Below are positions 1 through 9,974 of a DNA stretch of 64,000 bases, piece after piece (within the stretch, counting starts at the first letter, position 1; each line of letters begins with the position of its first letter). The notes under the pieces are model-generated. The model ran no database searches. It saw nothing but the letters and a program-made list of their open reading frames with translations, and was not told the origin of the DNA. The position numbers and the translations under genes are program-made. The DNA lies in contig CAMZDG010000011.1 in the NCBI GenBank assembly GCA_947305245.1, positions 1 to 64,000 of the forward strand. Reading direction: 5' to 3'. The DNA comes from an uncultured Lachnospiraceae bacterium. GTDB lineage: Bacteria > Bacillota > Clostridia > Lachnospirales > Lachnospiraceae.

Positions 1-90
1 TTGACGGCTTTCTTCGTCGGCAGCTAACATTCCGTTTTTGGCAGCTTTCTTCGGCGCGGATCGCATTTTTCTTCCTCAGATGCTTGGGTT

Positions 91-307
91 TGTGACTAAA
101 ACCGTAAGATTGCCGTGTTTTAGTCACAGCTGGATTTCGTTTTTTCAAGATTTTCTCTGAAAAATTTGACCTAGATGCGCGGAAGTGTCGTTTTTAGTCA
201 CAATTTTTCCTCTTTGAATGGCTTGAAGGAAGTTTAAATAGCTTCAAAATGCGGATAGACGGACGAAACATGTGACTAAAATCGTGATTTCATTCATTTT
301 AGCCACA
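91..307. repeat. Intergenic TGTGACTAAAA inverted repeats (hairpins 91-128 and 271-307, half-site 191-202)
   Basis: tgtgactaaaac...gttttagtcaca is a perfect 12-bp inverted repeat; a second copy tgtgactaaaat...attttagccaca has one G:U; a half-site tttttagtcaca lies between them. Confidence 0.7.
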
Positions 308-392
308 AGGGCTTGAAAATAAAGCACTCGAGATGGAATTTGCGAACGCCATCATCCAATAATTTATTGTAAATCATTATTTCATGAAGTAT

Positions 393-489
393 AATTATGC
401 TAATTATGCTGATGATGCTGATGATGCTGATGATGCTAATGATGCTGATGATGCTAATGATGCTAATGATGCTAATGATGCTAATGATG
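393..489 (+). repeat. Microsatellite of trinucleotide/9-mer type (gatgctgat/gatgctaat)n
   Basis: About 10 tandem 9-bp units directly upstream of the ggaggg RBS at ~494. Confidence 0.9.
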
Positions 490-507
490 CGATTGGAGGG
501 ATATGCG

Positions 508-783
508 ATGGATGAGATGGAGAAGAAAGTGGAACTGGAGAGTAAGCTGATCGATGAAGAGGAGGTCGGGGAGGTAACGGCAGGATCAACGGCTACAGCC
601 GACGCAGTAGTTTGTGCAAAGGTTGAAGTGATATATAAAAAAGGCGCCGAAGGTTCTACGGTTACCACGATGAAGGACGGCGCAAAAGCTGATGTGGAGA
701 ACCATGCAAAAGGAACGTTCGAACTCAGTGTTAAGAAAAGGAGCGACTTGATTGGCTCGAGAGAAAACTGTAATGTTTTGTAA
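508..783 (+). CDS. Short peptide, putative RiPP/bacteriocin-like precursor (leader MDEMEKKVELESKLIDEEEVGEVTAGS)
   Basis: ATG after RBS ggaggg; leader resembles the other GG/AG-leader peptides in the window. Confidence 0.5.
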   Translation: MDEMEKKVELESKLIDEEEVGEVTAGSTATADAVVCAKVEVIYKKGAEGSTVTTMKDGAKADVENHAKGTFELSVKKRSDLIGSRENCNVL

Positions 784-941
784 ACATGCGGAGGATGACG
801 GAGAAGCAGCGTGGATTTTCCCAAGTAGTTTCGTATATAGGGGTGGAAGGCAAATTTAAGAAGCCGGTGAAAGAACGGCTAAGATGCTGAGGGATCAAAA
901 GCAACACATTAATACATCAAAAACTAATGGAGGAATTCAAA

Positions 942-1235
942 ATGGAAGAAATGAAAGAGAACATGGAGCTGGAAGGAAAGAAGATTGAGGACGTGGAAGC
1001 GGCGAACATTGCTGGTGGTGATTCTTCGGAGTCTCTGCAGATTGGTAAATACATTCGGCCTCAATATGAGGACTTCGGCATTACTTTTGCAACTATGGGA
1101 AACACATACATTCCCATGTATAACGGCTGGAGAATTACAATTTCTGAAGCAGATCAGATTGTGAGTGAGGGAATGAAACGTGGACGTACCCTTACCACAA
1201 AGGAGGTTCAGGCGCTGGGAATTAAGGTTTGGTAA
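942..1235 (+). CDS. Short double-glycine-leader peptide, putative RiPP/secreted peptide precursor
   Basis: RBS ggagg 8 nt upstream; leader MEEMKENMELEGKKIEDVEAANIAGG. Confidence 0.6.
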   Translation: MEEMKENMELEGKKIEDVEAANIAGGDSSESLQIGKYIRPQYEDFGITFATMGNTYIPMYNGWRITISEADQIVSEGMKRGRTLTTKEVQALGIKVW

Positions 1236-1287
1236 ATAGATCAAGGAAGGCGCCGGGAATTAAGGTTTGGTAAATAGATCAAGGAAG
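1213..1287 (+). repeat. Stop-spanning tandem duplication (38 + 37 bp)
   Basis: gcgctgggaattaaggtttggtaaatagatcaaggaag followed by a near-identical copy. Confidence 0.9.
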
Positions 1288-1321
1288 ATTTATCAAAAAG
1301 TCGAGTGTTTATTCTAACATA

Positions 1322-1909
1322 TTGATTGCTTGTAGATGGAAGAGGATGCGTGAAGTAGTTGTTATTAAGTCAAAGAGAAAAAGTATCTCCGTGGAGGTGA
1401 ATGCGCGCGCGGAGGTGATCGTCAGGGCGCCGAGATGGATGCCGAACTATAAGATCAAAGAGTTCGTGGAGAAGCACCGGGAGTTTATTGAAAAGAGCGT
1501 TGCGAAAATGGAGCGGCGCAGGGAAGAGTTGGCGAGGATTCCGGGCATCTCGGACGAGGAGCGGAAGGTGCTGGCGATGCAGGCCGCGGAGGTGATCCCG
1601 CAGCGGGTAAGGTTTTATGCGGAGCGGATCGGCGTTACTTACAACAGGATCACGATCAAGAATCAACGCACGAGGTGGGGGAGCTGCAGTGAGAAAGGGA
1701 ATTTAAATTTCAATCTTGCTCTCATGAAGGTTCCGCCGCAGGTGTTAGATTACGTTGTGGTTCATGAGTTGTGTCACCGCCTGGAGATGAATCATTCGGA
1801 CAGGTTCTGGAGGGAGGTCGAGAAGGCCTTCCCGGAATATAAGACATGGCGAAGGTGGCTTAAGGACAATGGTTCCCGGATCATGGCAGAGGTAGGCAAA
1901 GGTATTTGA
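1322..1909 (+). CDS. YgjP-like / DUF45 zinc metallopeptidase family protein
   Basis: RTRWGSCSEKGNLNFNLALMKVP ... VVHELCHRLEMNHSDRFW (HExxH-like HELCH...H). Confidence 0.85.
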   Translation: MIACRWKRMREVVVIKSKRKSISVEVNARAEVIVRAPRWMPNYKIKEFVEKHREFIEKSVAKMERRREELARIPGISDEERKVLAMQAAEVIPQRVRFYAERIGVTYNRITIKNQRTRWGSCSEKGNLNFNLALMKVPPQVLDYVVVHELCHRLEMNHSDRFWREVEKAFPEYKTWRRWLKDNGSRIMAEVGKGI

Positions 1910-1948
1910 AGGACTTCGACTCAATGAAATCATTGCTTCCGGACATGT

Positions 1949-2737
1949 ATGGGAAAATTCGGATTTGCGGAGGTGATATCATTGAATGGCAACTTTTATG
2001 AAATGATATTTAAGAGAAAGTCGTTTCATTTTTTCGTAAATGTTGGAAGCGAATCCATCGGTGAATATGAACTCAATGAGATACAAAATGCATATTCAGA
2101 GTTTACGCCCCTGAATCCCGAGATCAAAACCGCCATTCGCATTATTCCGGGAAAGGAGACGAACTGCAAGCGAGGCGGAGAATACTGCATTCTGCTTTAC
2201 AGCGAAAAGAAAGACGGCTATCTGCAAAACATAGGTTATCTCGGTGAACAACTCGACCTTTATCTTGTATCCCGAAATATCGGAACGCTCTGGTTCGGAA
2301 TAGGCCAAACAAACGAAGAACCATTTGAGGATATGGAGTTCGTCATTATGTTTTCCGTCAGGAAGATCAGTGATGATTCTAAGTACCGCAAGGATATGTT
2401 TAAGAGCAAAAGAAAGAGCGTTGAAGAAATATGGGAGGGGGAACAGATCTTAGGCGTGACCGATATTGTCAGGTTTGCACCGAGTGCATGTAATTCTCAA
2501 CCGTGGTTTGTAAAGAACGATGGCGAGCTAATGGTTTACAGATACAAAAAGCCCGGCAAAAGAGGAATCATGCCTGCGGATAAGGTTTCATTCTATAATC
2601 GCATTGATATTGGTATTTTCATCTGCTTTATGGATATTTGCCTTGAGCATGGCGGTATTGCTTTTGAAAAAACACTATATCCGGATGCCGGCGAAGACAA
2701 GGAGTATGTTCTGAATGCAAGGTATAGACTGAATTAG
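1949..2737 (+). CDS. Nitroreductase-family protein
   Basis: RFAPSACNSQPW and YRKPGKRG context typical of TM-nitroreductase-like proteins; start uncertain (1949 or later). Confidence 0.65.
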   Translation: MGKFGFAEVISLNGNFYEMIFKRKSFHFFVNVGSESIGEYELNEIQNAYSEFTPLNPEIKTAIRIIPGKETNCKRGGEYCILLYSEKKDGYLQNIGYLGEQLDLYLVSRNIGTLWFGIGQTNEEPFEDMEFVIMFSVRKISDDSKYRKDMFKSKRKSVEEIWEGEQILGVTDIVRFAPSACNSQPWFVKNDGELMVYRYKKPGKRGIMPADKVSFYNRIDIGIFICFMDICLEHGGIAFEKTLYPDAGEDKEYVLNARYRLN

Positions 2738-2743
2738 ACTTAC

Positions 2744-2784
2744 AAAGCCGGGGACTGACTTGCGATTCAGTCCCCGGCTTTTTC
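2744..2784 (+). terminator. Rho-independent terminator
   Basis: aaagccggggactga...ttcagtccccggcttttt. Confidence 0.9.
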
Positions 2785-2801
2785 TGCGGCATAGGTGCGT
2801 T

Positions 2802-3005
2802 TTATTTGGTCGCTTCTTGTTTCCCGAGGGTGTAGCCCCAGGAGAAATAGAATAAGGCGAGCTCATTCAGATATTCGTCCATTGCTTTGGCATGATTCGC
2901 CTTGCTTTCTATCAGGGTTTCGGGCACGGCGGGTGCGGAATTTTCCATCGACTCGGCAAATATCTTTTTCGCTTGTGCCAATGCTTCACTAGTTATCTCA
3001 ATCAT
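2802..3005 (-). CDS. Small hypothetical protein (67 aa)
   Basis: RBS gggaggtaaataaaATG on the minus strand; MIEITSEALAQAKKIFAESM... Confidence 0.55.
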   Translation of the reverse strand: MIEITSEALAQAKKIFAESMENSAPAVPETLIESKANHAKAMDEYLNELALFYFSWGYTLGKQEATK

Positions 3006-3312
3006 TTTATTTACCTCCCATAAGGAAAAAACAACTATTAGGTGTTAAATATCTACTACGATATTAACATATGAGACCATCATTTGAAAAGATGTTAAAT
3101 TGTGCTTTTTTTCGCAAAATTTGATTAATTTGAGCTCAGAAGAATCATAAATTGACATACGCATTCTTAGGATGCCTAAATTGGGCATAAATGAAACTTA
3201 TAAGCGAAGATGTTTTTCGTTGCCATTGGGGGGAAATGGGGGTATGATGGAAACGGATGGTCTGATCAGGATGATGGTCAGGATGAAAAAATGACTGAGC
3301 AAGGGGGATGCA

Positions 3313-4620
3313 ATGAAGATCAAAACAGAGCGCCGAAGCTATGAGGAGGTTGCGGGGCTTCCTTCCTGGGAACATAAAAAGCCAAAGAAACCTTCCAAGG
3401 TGCTTGCGGCCGTCGCGCGGACTGGTCTGCAGGGGGAGCTGAAGAAGGTTGGCTTTACTTGGGAGAAGGTCGACATGGAAAAAGCCGGGGACGGACCCTG
3501 GATGATCCTAATGAATCACTGCAGCTTTACGGATCTTGCCATAGCGTTTGAGGTGCTGAAAGGGCGGCCCTTCAGCATTGTGTGCACTTCGGACGCGCTG
3601 GTCGGCAAGGAAGGGATCATGAGATCGCTGGGATGCATTCCGACCTGCAAATTTGTCTCCGACATGACGCTCATCTCGGACATGGATCATGCGCTGAACG
3701 TCAACAAGGCCAGCGTCTTAATGTTTCCGGAGGCGGGATATTCGCTGGACGGGACGGGAACGAAGATCCCGGACAGGCTGGGAATTCTTCTGAAAAAGCT
3801 AAAGCACCCCGTCGTGATGATCACTTCCTATGGTTCCTTTACCAGGGATCCGCTGTACAACAATCTGCAAAAAAGGGACGTGAAGGTCTCCTGTCGGATG
3901 AAGTGTCTGTTCACGCCCGAGGAGCTCGCGAATGCGAAGGTGCGGGAGATCAATGAGGTACTGGCGGAGGAGTTCACTTTCGATTATTTTCGATGGCAGC
4001 AGGAGAATGAAATTAGGATTGACGAACCTTTTCGGGCAGACGGCCTGAACAGGATCCTGTATAAGTGCCCGCACTGCCTGAAGGAGGGCACGACGGAGGG
4101 CAAGGGCATCACGCTGAAATGCAATTCCTGCGGGGCTACCTACGAGCTTGACCCATATGGTCAATTAAAGGGAGTGGGGCTGGAACCGAAGTTTACTCAC
4201 GTGCCGGATTGGTTTGCTTGGCAAAGGGAAGAGGTTAGAAAGGAATTGGAAAGCGGCACTTATTCGCTCGAGATCCCTTGTGAAATAGCGATCCTGAAGG
4301 ATGCGAAGGCGCTGTACTTTGTCGGGAGTGGGACGCTTCGGCATGACGCGGGAGGGTTCGTCTTGGACGGGTGCGATGGCAAGCTCCATTATGAACAGGC
4401 ACCGAGTGTGTCCTACAGCGTTAATGCGGATTACTTCTGGTATGAGATCGATGACGTTGTGTCCATAGGCACGAAGGAATGTTTATATTATTGCTTTACG
4501 AAGGGGCGCGACGTCGTGGCGAAGACCAGGATCGCGGCGGAGGAACTTTATAAGTTATCAAAGGGGGAGAAAAATCATGGATCAACTGAAAAAGGAGCTG
4601 GAAAGCAAGAAACTCGATGA
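3313..4620 (+). CDS. PlsC-like 1-acyl-glycerol-3-phosphate acyltransferase with C-terminal zinc ribbon
   Basis: NHCSFTD (HX4D), FPEAG motif, CPHCLKEG...CNSCG. Confidence 0.75.
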   Translation: MKIKTERRSYEEVAGLPSWEHKKPKKPSKVLAAVARTGLQGELKKVGFTWEKVDMEKAGDGPWMILMNHCSFTDLAIAFEVLKGRPFSIVCTSDALVGKEGIMRSLGCIPTCKFVSDMTLISDMDHALNVNKASVLMFPEAGYSLDGTGTKIPDRLGILLKKLKHPVVMITSYGSFTRDPLYNNLQKRDVKVSCRMKCLFTPEELANAKVREINEVLAEEFTFDYFRWQQENEIRIDEPFRADGLNRILYKCPHCLKEGTTEGKGITLKCNSCGATYELDPYGQLKGVGLEPKFTHVPDWFAWQREEVRKELESGTYSLEIPCEIAILKDAKALYFVGSGTLRHDAGGFVLDGCDGKLHYEQAPSVSYSVNADYFWYEIDDVVSIGTKECLYYCFTKGRDVVAKTRIAAEELYKLSKGEKNHGSTEKGAGKQETR

Positions 4621-4678
4621 TGAACTGACCAAGGACGCGACAGGTGGGAGACATCATGGGGAAGACGAGTTTGTCTAA
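4577..4678 (+). CDS. Short GG-leader-like peptide MDQLKKELESKKLDDELTKDATGGRHHGEDEFV (not in ORF track)
   Basis: Alternative-frame ORF overlapping the preceding CDS 3' end; RBS aagggggagaaaaatc-ATG; leader matches the family. Confidence 0.45.
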   Translation: MDQLKKELESKKLDDELTKDATGGRHHGEDEFV

Positions 4679-4749
4679 AGGATGGGGGACATTCGTTAAC
4701 TAAAGAATGAGTGGCGTTCAATGCGTGTTAATGTCGGGGGGGAAAAAAC

Positions 4750-5937
4750 ATGAAACGCAGTGTGTGGCTTTTTGGATTAATGGAACGGATCATGGCGGAG
4801 GCGGACAGTCCGCTTAGGATCTCTTTTGATTGGTTGTGTCAGACGGCATGTTCTGATGCGGGGGTTGTTTATCTGCGTGAACCGAAGAGGGAAGCGGACA
4901 AGTGTATGGAATTCTCAGGCAGTGGGATCCGCTGTATTCCCGTGGCTGAGGCGGATCTGGCCCTTCTGGAGGCGGCGAAAAACGCCTGCAGGAAGGAGAC
5001 GCCTTCCGAGGATCATAATGCCGGCAAAGAGGCGCCTTCCGAGGATCATAATGCCAGCAAAGAGGCGCCAAGCGATATTCTTTCATTCAAGCTTTCGTTT
5101 GAGGAGGCGGATGCCTTCGGCGGCATTTCGTTTGCGCGCGGGAGTGTGACGAACGAGAAGTGGCTGCAGGAGGCCTTGGTTTCATTCAGCACGGCGGTTT
5201 ACCGCGAGCTGATGTCGGGGTTTTGGAACAGTGAGGCGCCGGAGATGCTGCGGGGCGAGAATGTATGCATGAATTATTCTCGCGACGGTTCTCAGCCCAA
5301 TACGCTGGATCACGTCAGTTTTTCGATCCGGAGGGGGCAATTCACGGTTATTATGGGGCGTTCCGGTTCGGGAAAGTCCACTTTGCTGAACATCATTGGC
5401 GGAATGCTTACGCCAACGGAAGGGGAGCTTTGGTTTGGCGATCAGAACGTTGCCTCCTTCGGACGGAAGCAACGGACCGCGTATCGAAGGGATTATTTGG
5501 GTTTTGTATTTCAGAATTATAATTTGATCGGGGAATTGACGGCGCGGGAGAACGTCGAAGTCGCCATTTCCCTGGCAAAGAATGCGGATTCTGCCGAGGA
5601 TCTGCTGAGACAGGTTGGGCTGGAGAAAAAGCAGTCCTCTTATCCGACGCATATGTCCGGCGGCGAGCAGCAGCGAGTCTCTATCGCCCGGGCGCTTGTG
5701 AAGCGGCCGCAGATCCTGCTTTGCGACGAGCCGACGGGAGCCTTGGATACGGAAAATGCCAAGAAGATCATGATCCTTCTGCAGAGCATTGTTCGTCAGA
5801 ATGACATTGCCGTTGTCATGGTGACGCACAATCCGGAATTCATTTCACTGGCGGATCATTATATCGAAATGGAGAACGGGAGGATCAAAACGGATCTCTA
5901 TCAGCCCTTCCCTTATTCGGCGGAGGATCTGGCATGA
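4750..5937 (+). CDS. ABC transporter ATP-binding protein (MacB/LolD-like) with N-terminal extension
   Basis: [41 protein letters not shown]; extension contains duplicated [11 protein letters not shown]. Confidence 0.9.
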   Translation: MKRSVWLFGLMERIMAEADSPLRISFDWLCQTACSDAGVVYLREPKREADKCMEFSGSGIRCIPVAEADLALLEAAKNACRKETPSEDHNAGKEAPSEDHNASKEAPSDILSFKLSFEEADAFGGISFARGSVTNEKWLQEALVSFSTAVYRELMSGFWNSEAPEMLRGENVCMNYSRDGSQPNTLDHVSFSIRRGQFTVIMGRSGSGKSTLLNIIGGMLTPTEGELWFGDQNVASFGRKQRTAYRRDYLGFVFQNYNLIGELTARENVEVAISLAKNADSAEDLLRQVGLEKKQSSYPTHMSGGEQQRVSIARALVKRPQILLCDEPTGALDTENAKKIMILLQSIVRQNDIAVVMVTHNPEFISLADHYIEMENGRIKTDLYQPFPYSAEDLA

Positions 5938-8252
5938 TGGAGAAACGCAAGGTGGAAAAGGAAAACACCACGTCCAAAATGGTGAGCGTGGTGCTAAAAA
6001 GCAATCGTATGCAGACGGCGGCGCTGTCAGTGACCTACGTTCTTACGTTTGCATTGATGGTCATGTTGGTCTTTTTTTATCCATCCATAGAGAAAACTTT
6101 CGATCAGTATCTTTCGCGGCGTGGTCTGCCGGAGGGGACGGTGCTGACTTCCGTGATCCCCAAAGATATGGCGTCGGAGGCCTTGAAGGATGAGGGGATC
6201 CGTGCCTCGGTCCTTCGATTTCTTCTGGAGACGCAGGTGAGCTTTCCTGGCGGAAAAAATATTTCCTGCCGGTGCATTAGCGTCACTGAAAACGACACGC
6301 AACGCTATTATGACACCGCGCGGAAAGAGGATGTCGTACCGAATGGCGACAGCGTCATGATCTCTTCGTATTTTGCCAGTCAAAACAATGTCCGGGAGGG
6401 GGATTCTCTTTCCATTCAGACGAGTCAAGGCTGGAAGGAGGTCAGGGTGACGGACGTGGTCTCCGCGCCTGAGACCATCAGCACGAACCGAAATCAGTTT
6501 TCCTGGTATGACAGCAACGATTTCGCGTATCTTTTCCTCGGCGAGGAGCTGATGGAAACGTTGTTTCCCTGCGCGGGATTTTGCAATCGCATTGACATAT
6601 GGTTTTATAAGGACGCGGACGCCGACGGTATCTTGACGGACGTGGAAGAGAAGCTTGGCAGCACCGTTATTTCCGCGGGGACCTATGAAGGATCGGAGAC
6701 GCAAAAGCAGATCAAGGGCTCGCTGGATGGCACGCGAGCGATCGTCACATATCTGCCGGCATTTCTGATCGGGATGGGTACGCTCTTTTCGACGCTGTTT
6801 TTCGTTCAGATCGTGAATCGCGGGGAAAAGCGGATCGGTCTTATGATGGCGCTGGGCTTCGATGATGGTCGCATCAGTATCATCTATGTGCTCTGCGCGC
6901 TCAGGCTAACGCTGCTTTCGGCCGTCCTGGGCTTTGTGATCGGCGTCGGACTTCTGCGATTTATGCTGCAGATTTATGTGGGTACTTATGACCTGCCCTT
7001 TATCGTATACGACGGCTCGCTTTGGGCGCTGCCGCTTCTTCTTTTGGCGATCGTGTTGGTCGGTGTGGTTTCCAGCCTATTATCGTGCCTGCGGTTCGGG
7101 AAATTCGATCCCGTGCGCATTTTCCAGAACGAGAGTCTGGAGCAGGAGCGGGACCTGCCGAAGTGGATCCAGCAGCTACGCATGAATGCGTTCGTCAAGA
7201 TGAGTCTTTGCAACATCTACAGGAACCAAAGGAAGTTTTGGCTATCCGTCCTTTGCGGCATGGCCTGCCTGATCCTCACGTTCTTGTCATTTTCCATCAT
7301 TACCGCGAAAAATGAAAGCATTCGGTATCTTTTCAAAGAGCGGTTTCGGTATGATTATGCGGTTCGGTGTGAGAGCATGGAGGCGCTGAAGGAAATTGCG
7401 GCTTTGCCAGGAATCGAGGCATCCGAGCAGGTTTTCGAGTTGGACTTCTCGTATGAAGGGGAAGCGCTTCTGATACAGGCGCTTCCGGCGAATTGCGAGC
7501 TGATCGGGATCCATTCCGTGACTGGAGAGGTGCTCACCGCACCTTCCGACGGCATCCTTTTGGAGGAGGGCTTTGCAAGACGCCATCATCTGGCCGCGGG
7601 AGATACGATCCGCGTAAATGATAACGCGCTGACCGTGCAGGCGATCACAAGGGAATATTATGACTCCGTACAGTATGTTTCCGAGGATACGGCGGCTTTG
7701 CTTGGGGGAAAGAACCCCAACACGATCATGATCAGGCTGAAGGAGGACTGCGACGTCAATGCGTTCCTTGCCGCCGTCAGCGAGGTAAACGGATATCTCT
7801 ATTATTACGGCATGGACAGCAGGCAGGCTTGCATCAAGGCCATTCTGTCTGCGTTGGATCTGCCTTGTTATGTATTTGCACTGTTTAGCATCGTGATCGG
7901 AGCGGTGATTGTCTCCACCATGAACTTGATCGCCATTGCCCAAAGGCGTAAGAAGTTTGCCACGTTATACGCGCTGGGTACGGACCTGCCTGATTTCCTC
8001 CGCATGGAGTTGCCGGAGGTGGTGTTGCAATTCATTGCGACCGTGGCGTTGGCATTCTTGCCGGCGGTTCTGTGCTCCAAGGTTCTGCTTCGGCAGATGA
8101 GCGGGCCATCCCAGGAATTTGTCCTCGTAAACCCGTTCCAGACCCTTTGCATTTCCTCGGTCGTAGTTGCGGCCTATCTATTGATCGGCGTCATTGTGAC
8201 GTGTGGAGCAATCCAAAAAATGAACTATCTGGAAGTGCTTAGCGAGAAATAA
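5934..8252 (+). CDS. FtsX-like ABC transporter permease
   Basis: Overlaps the ATPase gene by 4 bp; two FtsX-like TM modules. Confidence 0.88.
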   Translation: MMEKRKVEKENTTSKMVSVVLKSNRMQTAALSVTYVLTFALMVMLVFFYPSIEKTFDQYLSRRGLPEGTVLTSVIPKDMASEALKDEGIRASVLRFLLETQVSFPGGKNISCRCISVTENDTQRYYDTARKEDVVPNGDSVMISSYFASQNNVREGDSLSIQTSQGWKEVRVTDVVSAPETISTNRNQFSWYDSNDFAYLFLGEELMETLFPCAGFCNRIDIWFYKDADADGILTDVEEKLGSTVISAGTYEGSETQKQIKGSLDGTRAIVTYLPAFLIGMGTLFSTLFFVQIVNRGEKRIGLMMALGFDDGRISIIYVLCALRLTLLSAVLGFVIGVGLLRFMLQIYVGTYDLPFIVYDGSLWALPLLLLAIVLVGVVSSLLSCLRFGKFDPVRIFQNESLEQERDLPKWIQQLRMNAFVKMSLCNIYRNQRKFWLSVLCGMACLILTFLSFSIITAKNESIRYLFKERFRYDYAVRCESMEALKEIAALPGIEASEQVFELDFSYEGEALLIQALPANCELIGIHSVTGEVLTAPSDGILLEEGFARRHHLAAGDTIRVNDNALTVQAITREYYDSVQYVSEDTAALLGGKNPNTIMIRLKEDCDVNAFLAAVSEVNGYLYYYGMDSRQACIKAILSALDLPCYVFALFSIVIGAVIVSTMNLIAIAQRRKKFATLYALGTDLPDFLRMELPEVVLQFIATVALAFLPAVLCSKVLLRQMSGPSQEFVLVNPFQTLCISSVVVAAYLLIGVIVTCGAIQKMNYLEVLSEK

Positions 8253-8283
8253 TGAATTATCTGGAAGTTCTCAGCGAGAAATA
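8220..8283 (+). repeat. Stop-spanning 32-bp tandem duplication
   Basis: atgaactatctggaagtgcttagcgagaaata / atgaattatctggaagttctcagcgagaaata. Confidence 0.9.
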
Positions 8284-8324
8284 AAACGGACTGGCCAGGC
8301 TACGTGCCTAGCAGTCCGTTTTTT
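8283..8324. terminator. Bidirectional intrinsic terminator
   Basis: aaaacggactg...cagtccgttttttc between convergent genes. Confidence 0.88.
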
Positions 8325-9537
8325 CTATCGTATCAATTGTGGTAGCGTCTCTGTGAGGAATTTGCTTCCATTTTGGGTGTCGGTCGAACAGGGTAATGAT
8401 GCTAAGGGGCGCGGACAGCATCACGAAGTAGGGAAAGAGAAACAGCGATCCAAGGTGTTTCAGCGGATGCATCTTTTCCCGGTAAAACAGCATCAGCATC
8501 AGCGGAAGGAAAATGATCCAAACGAGGAGAAACGAGAAGAGCAGGTATTGGAGGAGCGCCATCAGGCCGTCGGATGCGCCGATCACAATCCCTTTTAGGA
8601 GAAAGCCTCCAGTGGAAATGAGCATGATCGGGTTGATCAAGACGTCTGGCAGCATCCTTATGACGGAGGCGCCCTTTGAAGGCACCGCCTTCAGGAGTTT
8701 TGTCAGGTACAGGCGCTGGACCTGAAAGTTGCCCGCTGCCCAGCGATATCTTTGGCGCAGGCCCGTTTTCCAGTCCGTCGGCTGCTCGTCGTAGAACTTG
8801 GCATAAGGGGCCAGAATGCTCTTTTTCCCCTGCAGGGCCAGTTGGACGCTGAACTCAATGTCTTCCAGCATTGTGGCCGTATTCCAGCCGCCTTTCATGG
8901 TCTCCATTTGAACTGCAAACCCCGTCCCGCTGATGGTCAGAGGCAGTCCCATGACCGTATGAGGCAAGTTTTGAAAGAGTAAGATTTGATGCCAATAGGT
9001 ACTGAACAGCTCGCTGATGACATTGATATGAGCGTTCTTGGCGATGAGGCAGCCTTTCACCACGTCCGCGCCGCTATGGAGCGCGGCGTTGATTTCCGAA
9101 AGGAACGTGTGGCTGGCCAGATTGTCCGCGTCGAAGAGGCAAAGGGCATCGAAGCTGCCTGGGAAGTCCTGGTTGATCTGGCTGACGCCGTAGCGCAGGG
9201 CGTCGCCCTTGGTGGCTTCCTCGGGATCGGTTCTTTCATAGACGATAGCCCCTTTGGCACGGGCAATGTCGGCCGTATGGTCGGTGCAGTTATGCGCCAC
9301 CACGAAGACCTTCACGTGGTCCTTCGGGTACTCCTGCTTGGAAAGGCTGTCAAGCAGATTTCCTATGACGGCTTCCTCATTTCTCGCGCAGATCAGGACT
9401 GCAAAACGATACGGCGGCGCGGGGGGATAGTGCATTTTCGGACTGAAGGCACCGACGATGGAACAGATCAGGATCCAGAGCGAGTATAGCAAGAACACTG
9501 CGATCATGACGCTAGAAATCAAGTTTAGTAGTTCCAT
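8308..9537 (-). CDS. Glycosyltransferase family 2, membrane-associated
   Basis: CARNEEAVIGNLLDSL, LFDADN, RYRWAAGN; start at MELLNLISS after gaggaaac RBS. Confidence 0.85.
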   Translation of the reverse strand: MELLNLISSVMIAVFLLYSLWILICSIVGAFSPKMHYPPAPPYRFAVLICARNEEAVIGNLLDSLSKQEYPKDHVKVFVVAHNCTDHTADIARAKGAIVYERTDPEEATKGDALRYGVSQINQDFPGSFDALCLFDADNLASHTFLSEINAALHSGADVVKGCLIAKNAHINVISELFSTYWHQILLFQNLPHTVMGLPLTISGTGFAVQMETMKGGWNTATMLEDIEFSVQLALQGKKSILAPYAKFYDEQPTDWKTGLRQRYRWAAGNFQVQRLYLTKLLKAVPSKGASVIRMLPDVLINPIMLISTGGFLLKGIVIGASDGLMALLQYLLFSFLLVWIIFLPLMLMLFYREKMHPLKHLGSLFLFPYFVMLSAPLSIITLFDRHPKWKQIPHRDATTIDTIEKTDC

Positions 9538-9670
9538 GATGTTTCCTCCCGTTCCATTCATTTCATAAAAGATTCTTGCGCAGTTTCGGCCTGCGACGAC
9601 TTTTTCATTATAACATCGCGCCCATGGGAAAACAACACTTAGTAAAAACAACACTTAGTGAAAACAACAC

Positions 9671-9735
9671 ACATGAGCCACAAACCCCGTCCCAGGGGTT
9701 CACCATTTGAGCCACAAACCCCGTGCCCGGGGTTC
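9671..9735. repeat. Two tandem copies of the ACAAACCCCGTCCC..GGGG hairpin
   Basis: atgagccacaaaccccgtcccaggggttca and ttgagccacaaaccccgtgcccggggttcat. Confidence 0.85.
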
Positions 9736-9963
9736 ATGGTCCCGGAATTTCAGAAGAAGAGATGGAAAAAGTTTTCGATATGTTTTATAATGGGGAAAAG
9801 AGGGTGGAGGATTCGAGAAAGAGCATGGGCCTGGGACTTGCCCTTTGCAAATCCATCGTCGAGGCCCATGGCGTCGCTGCGCAAGAAGATCGAAGTGGAC
9901 ACGGCGCACCCCGTGTATATACAGACGCATATCGGTACGGGATACAGAATGTTAAAACTATAG
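9736..9963 (+). pseudogene. Remnant of a kdpD (C-terminal HATPase) fused out of frame to a kdpE (DNA-binding C-terminus)
   Basis: GPGISEEEMEKVFDMFYNGEKRVEDSRKSMGLGLALCKSIVEAHG in one frame, then SLRKKIEVDTAHPVYIQTHIGTGYRMLKL* in another. Confidence 0.75.
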
Positions 9964-9974
9964 GAGGGATCAGC

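Noticed and set aside
1-66. Possible minus-strand gene start MRSAPKKAAKNGMLAADEESRQ
   Set aside because: Only 22 codons visible at the window edge; insufficient support
294-824. Minus-strand 176-aa ORF with ISIISIIS repeats
   Set aside because: Translation of the microsatellite; plus-strand ORF 508-783 has RBS and a family leader
5182-5829. Long minus-strand ORFs inside the ABC transporter and FtsX genes (also 6027-6704, 7287-7943)
   Set aside because: Antisense shadow ORFs of well-supported plus-strand genes in GC-rich DNA
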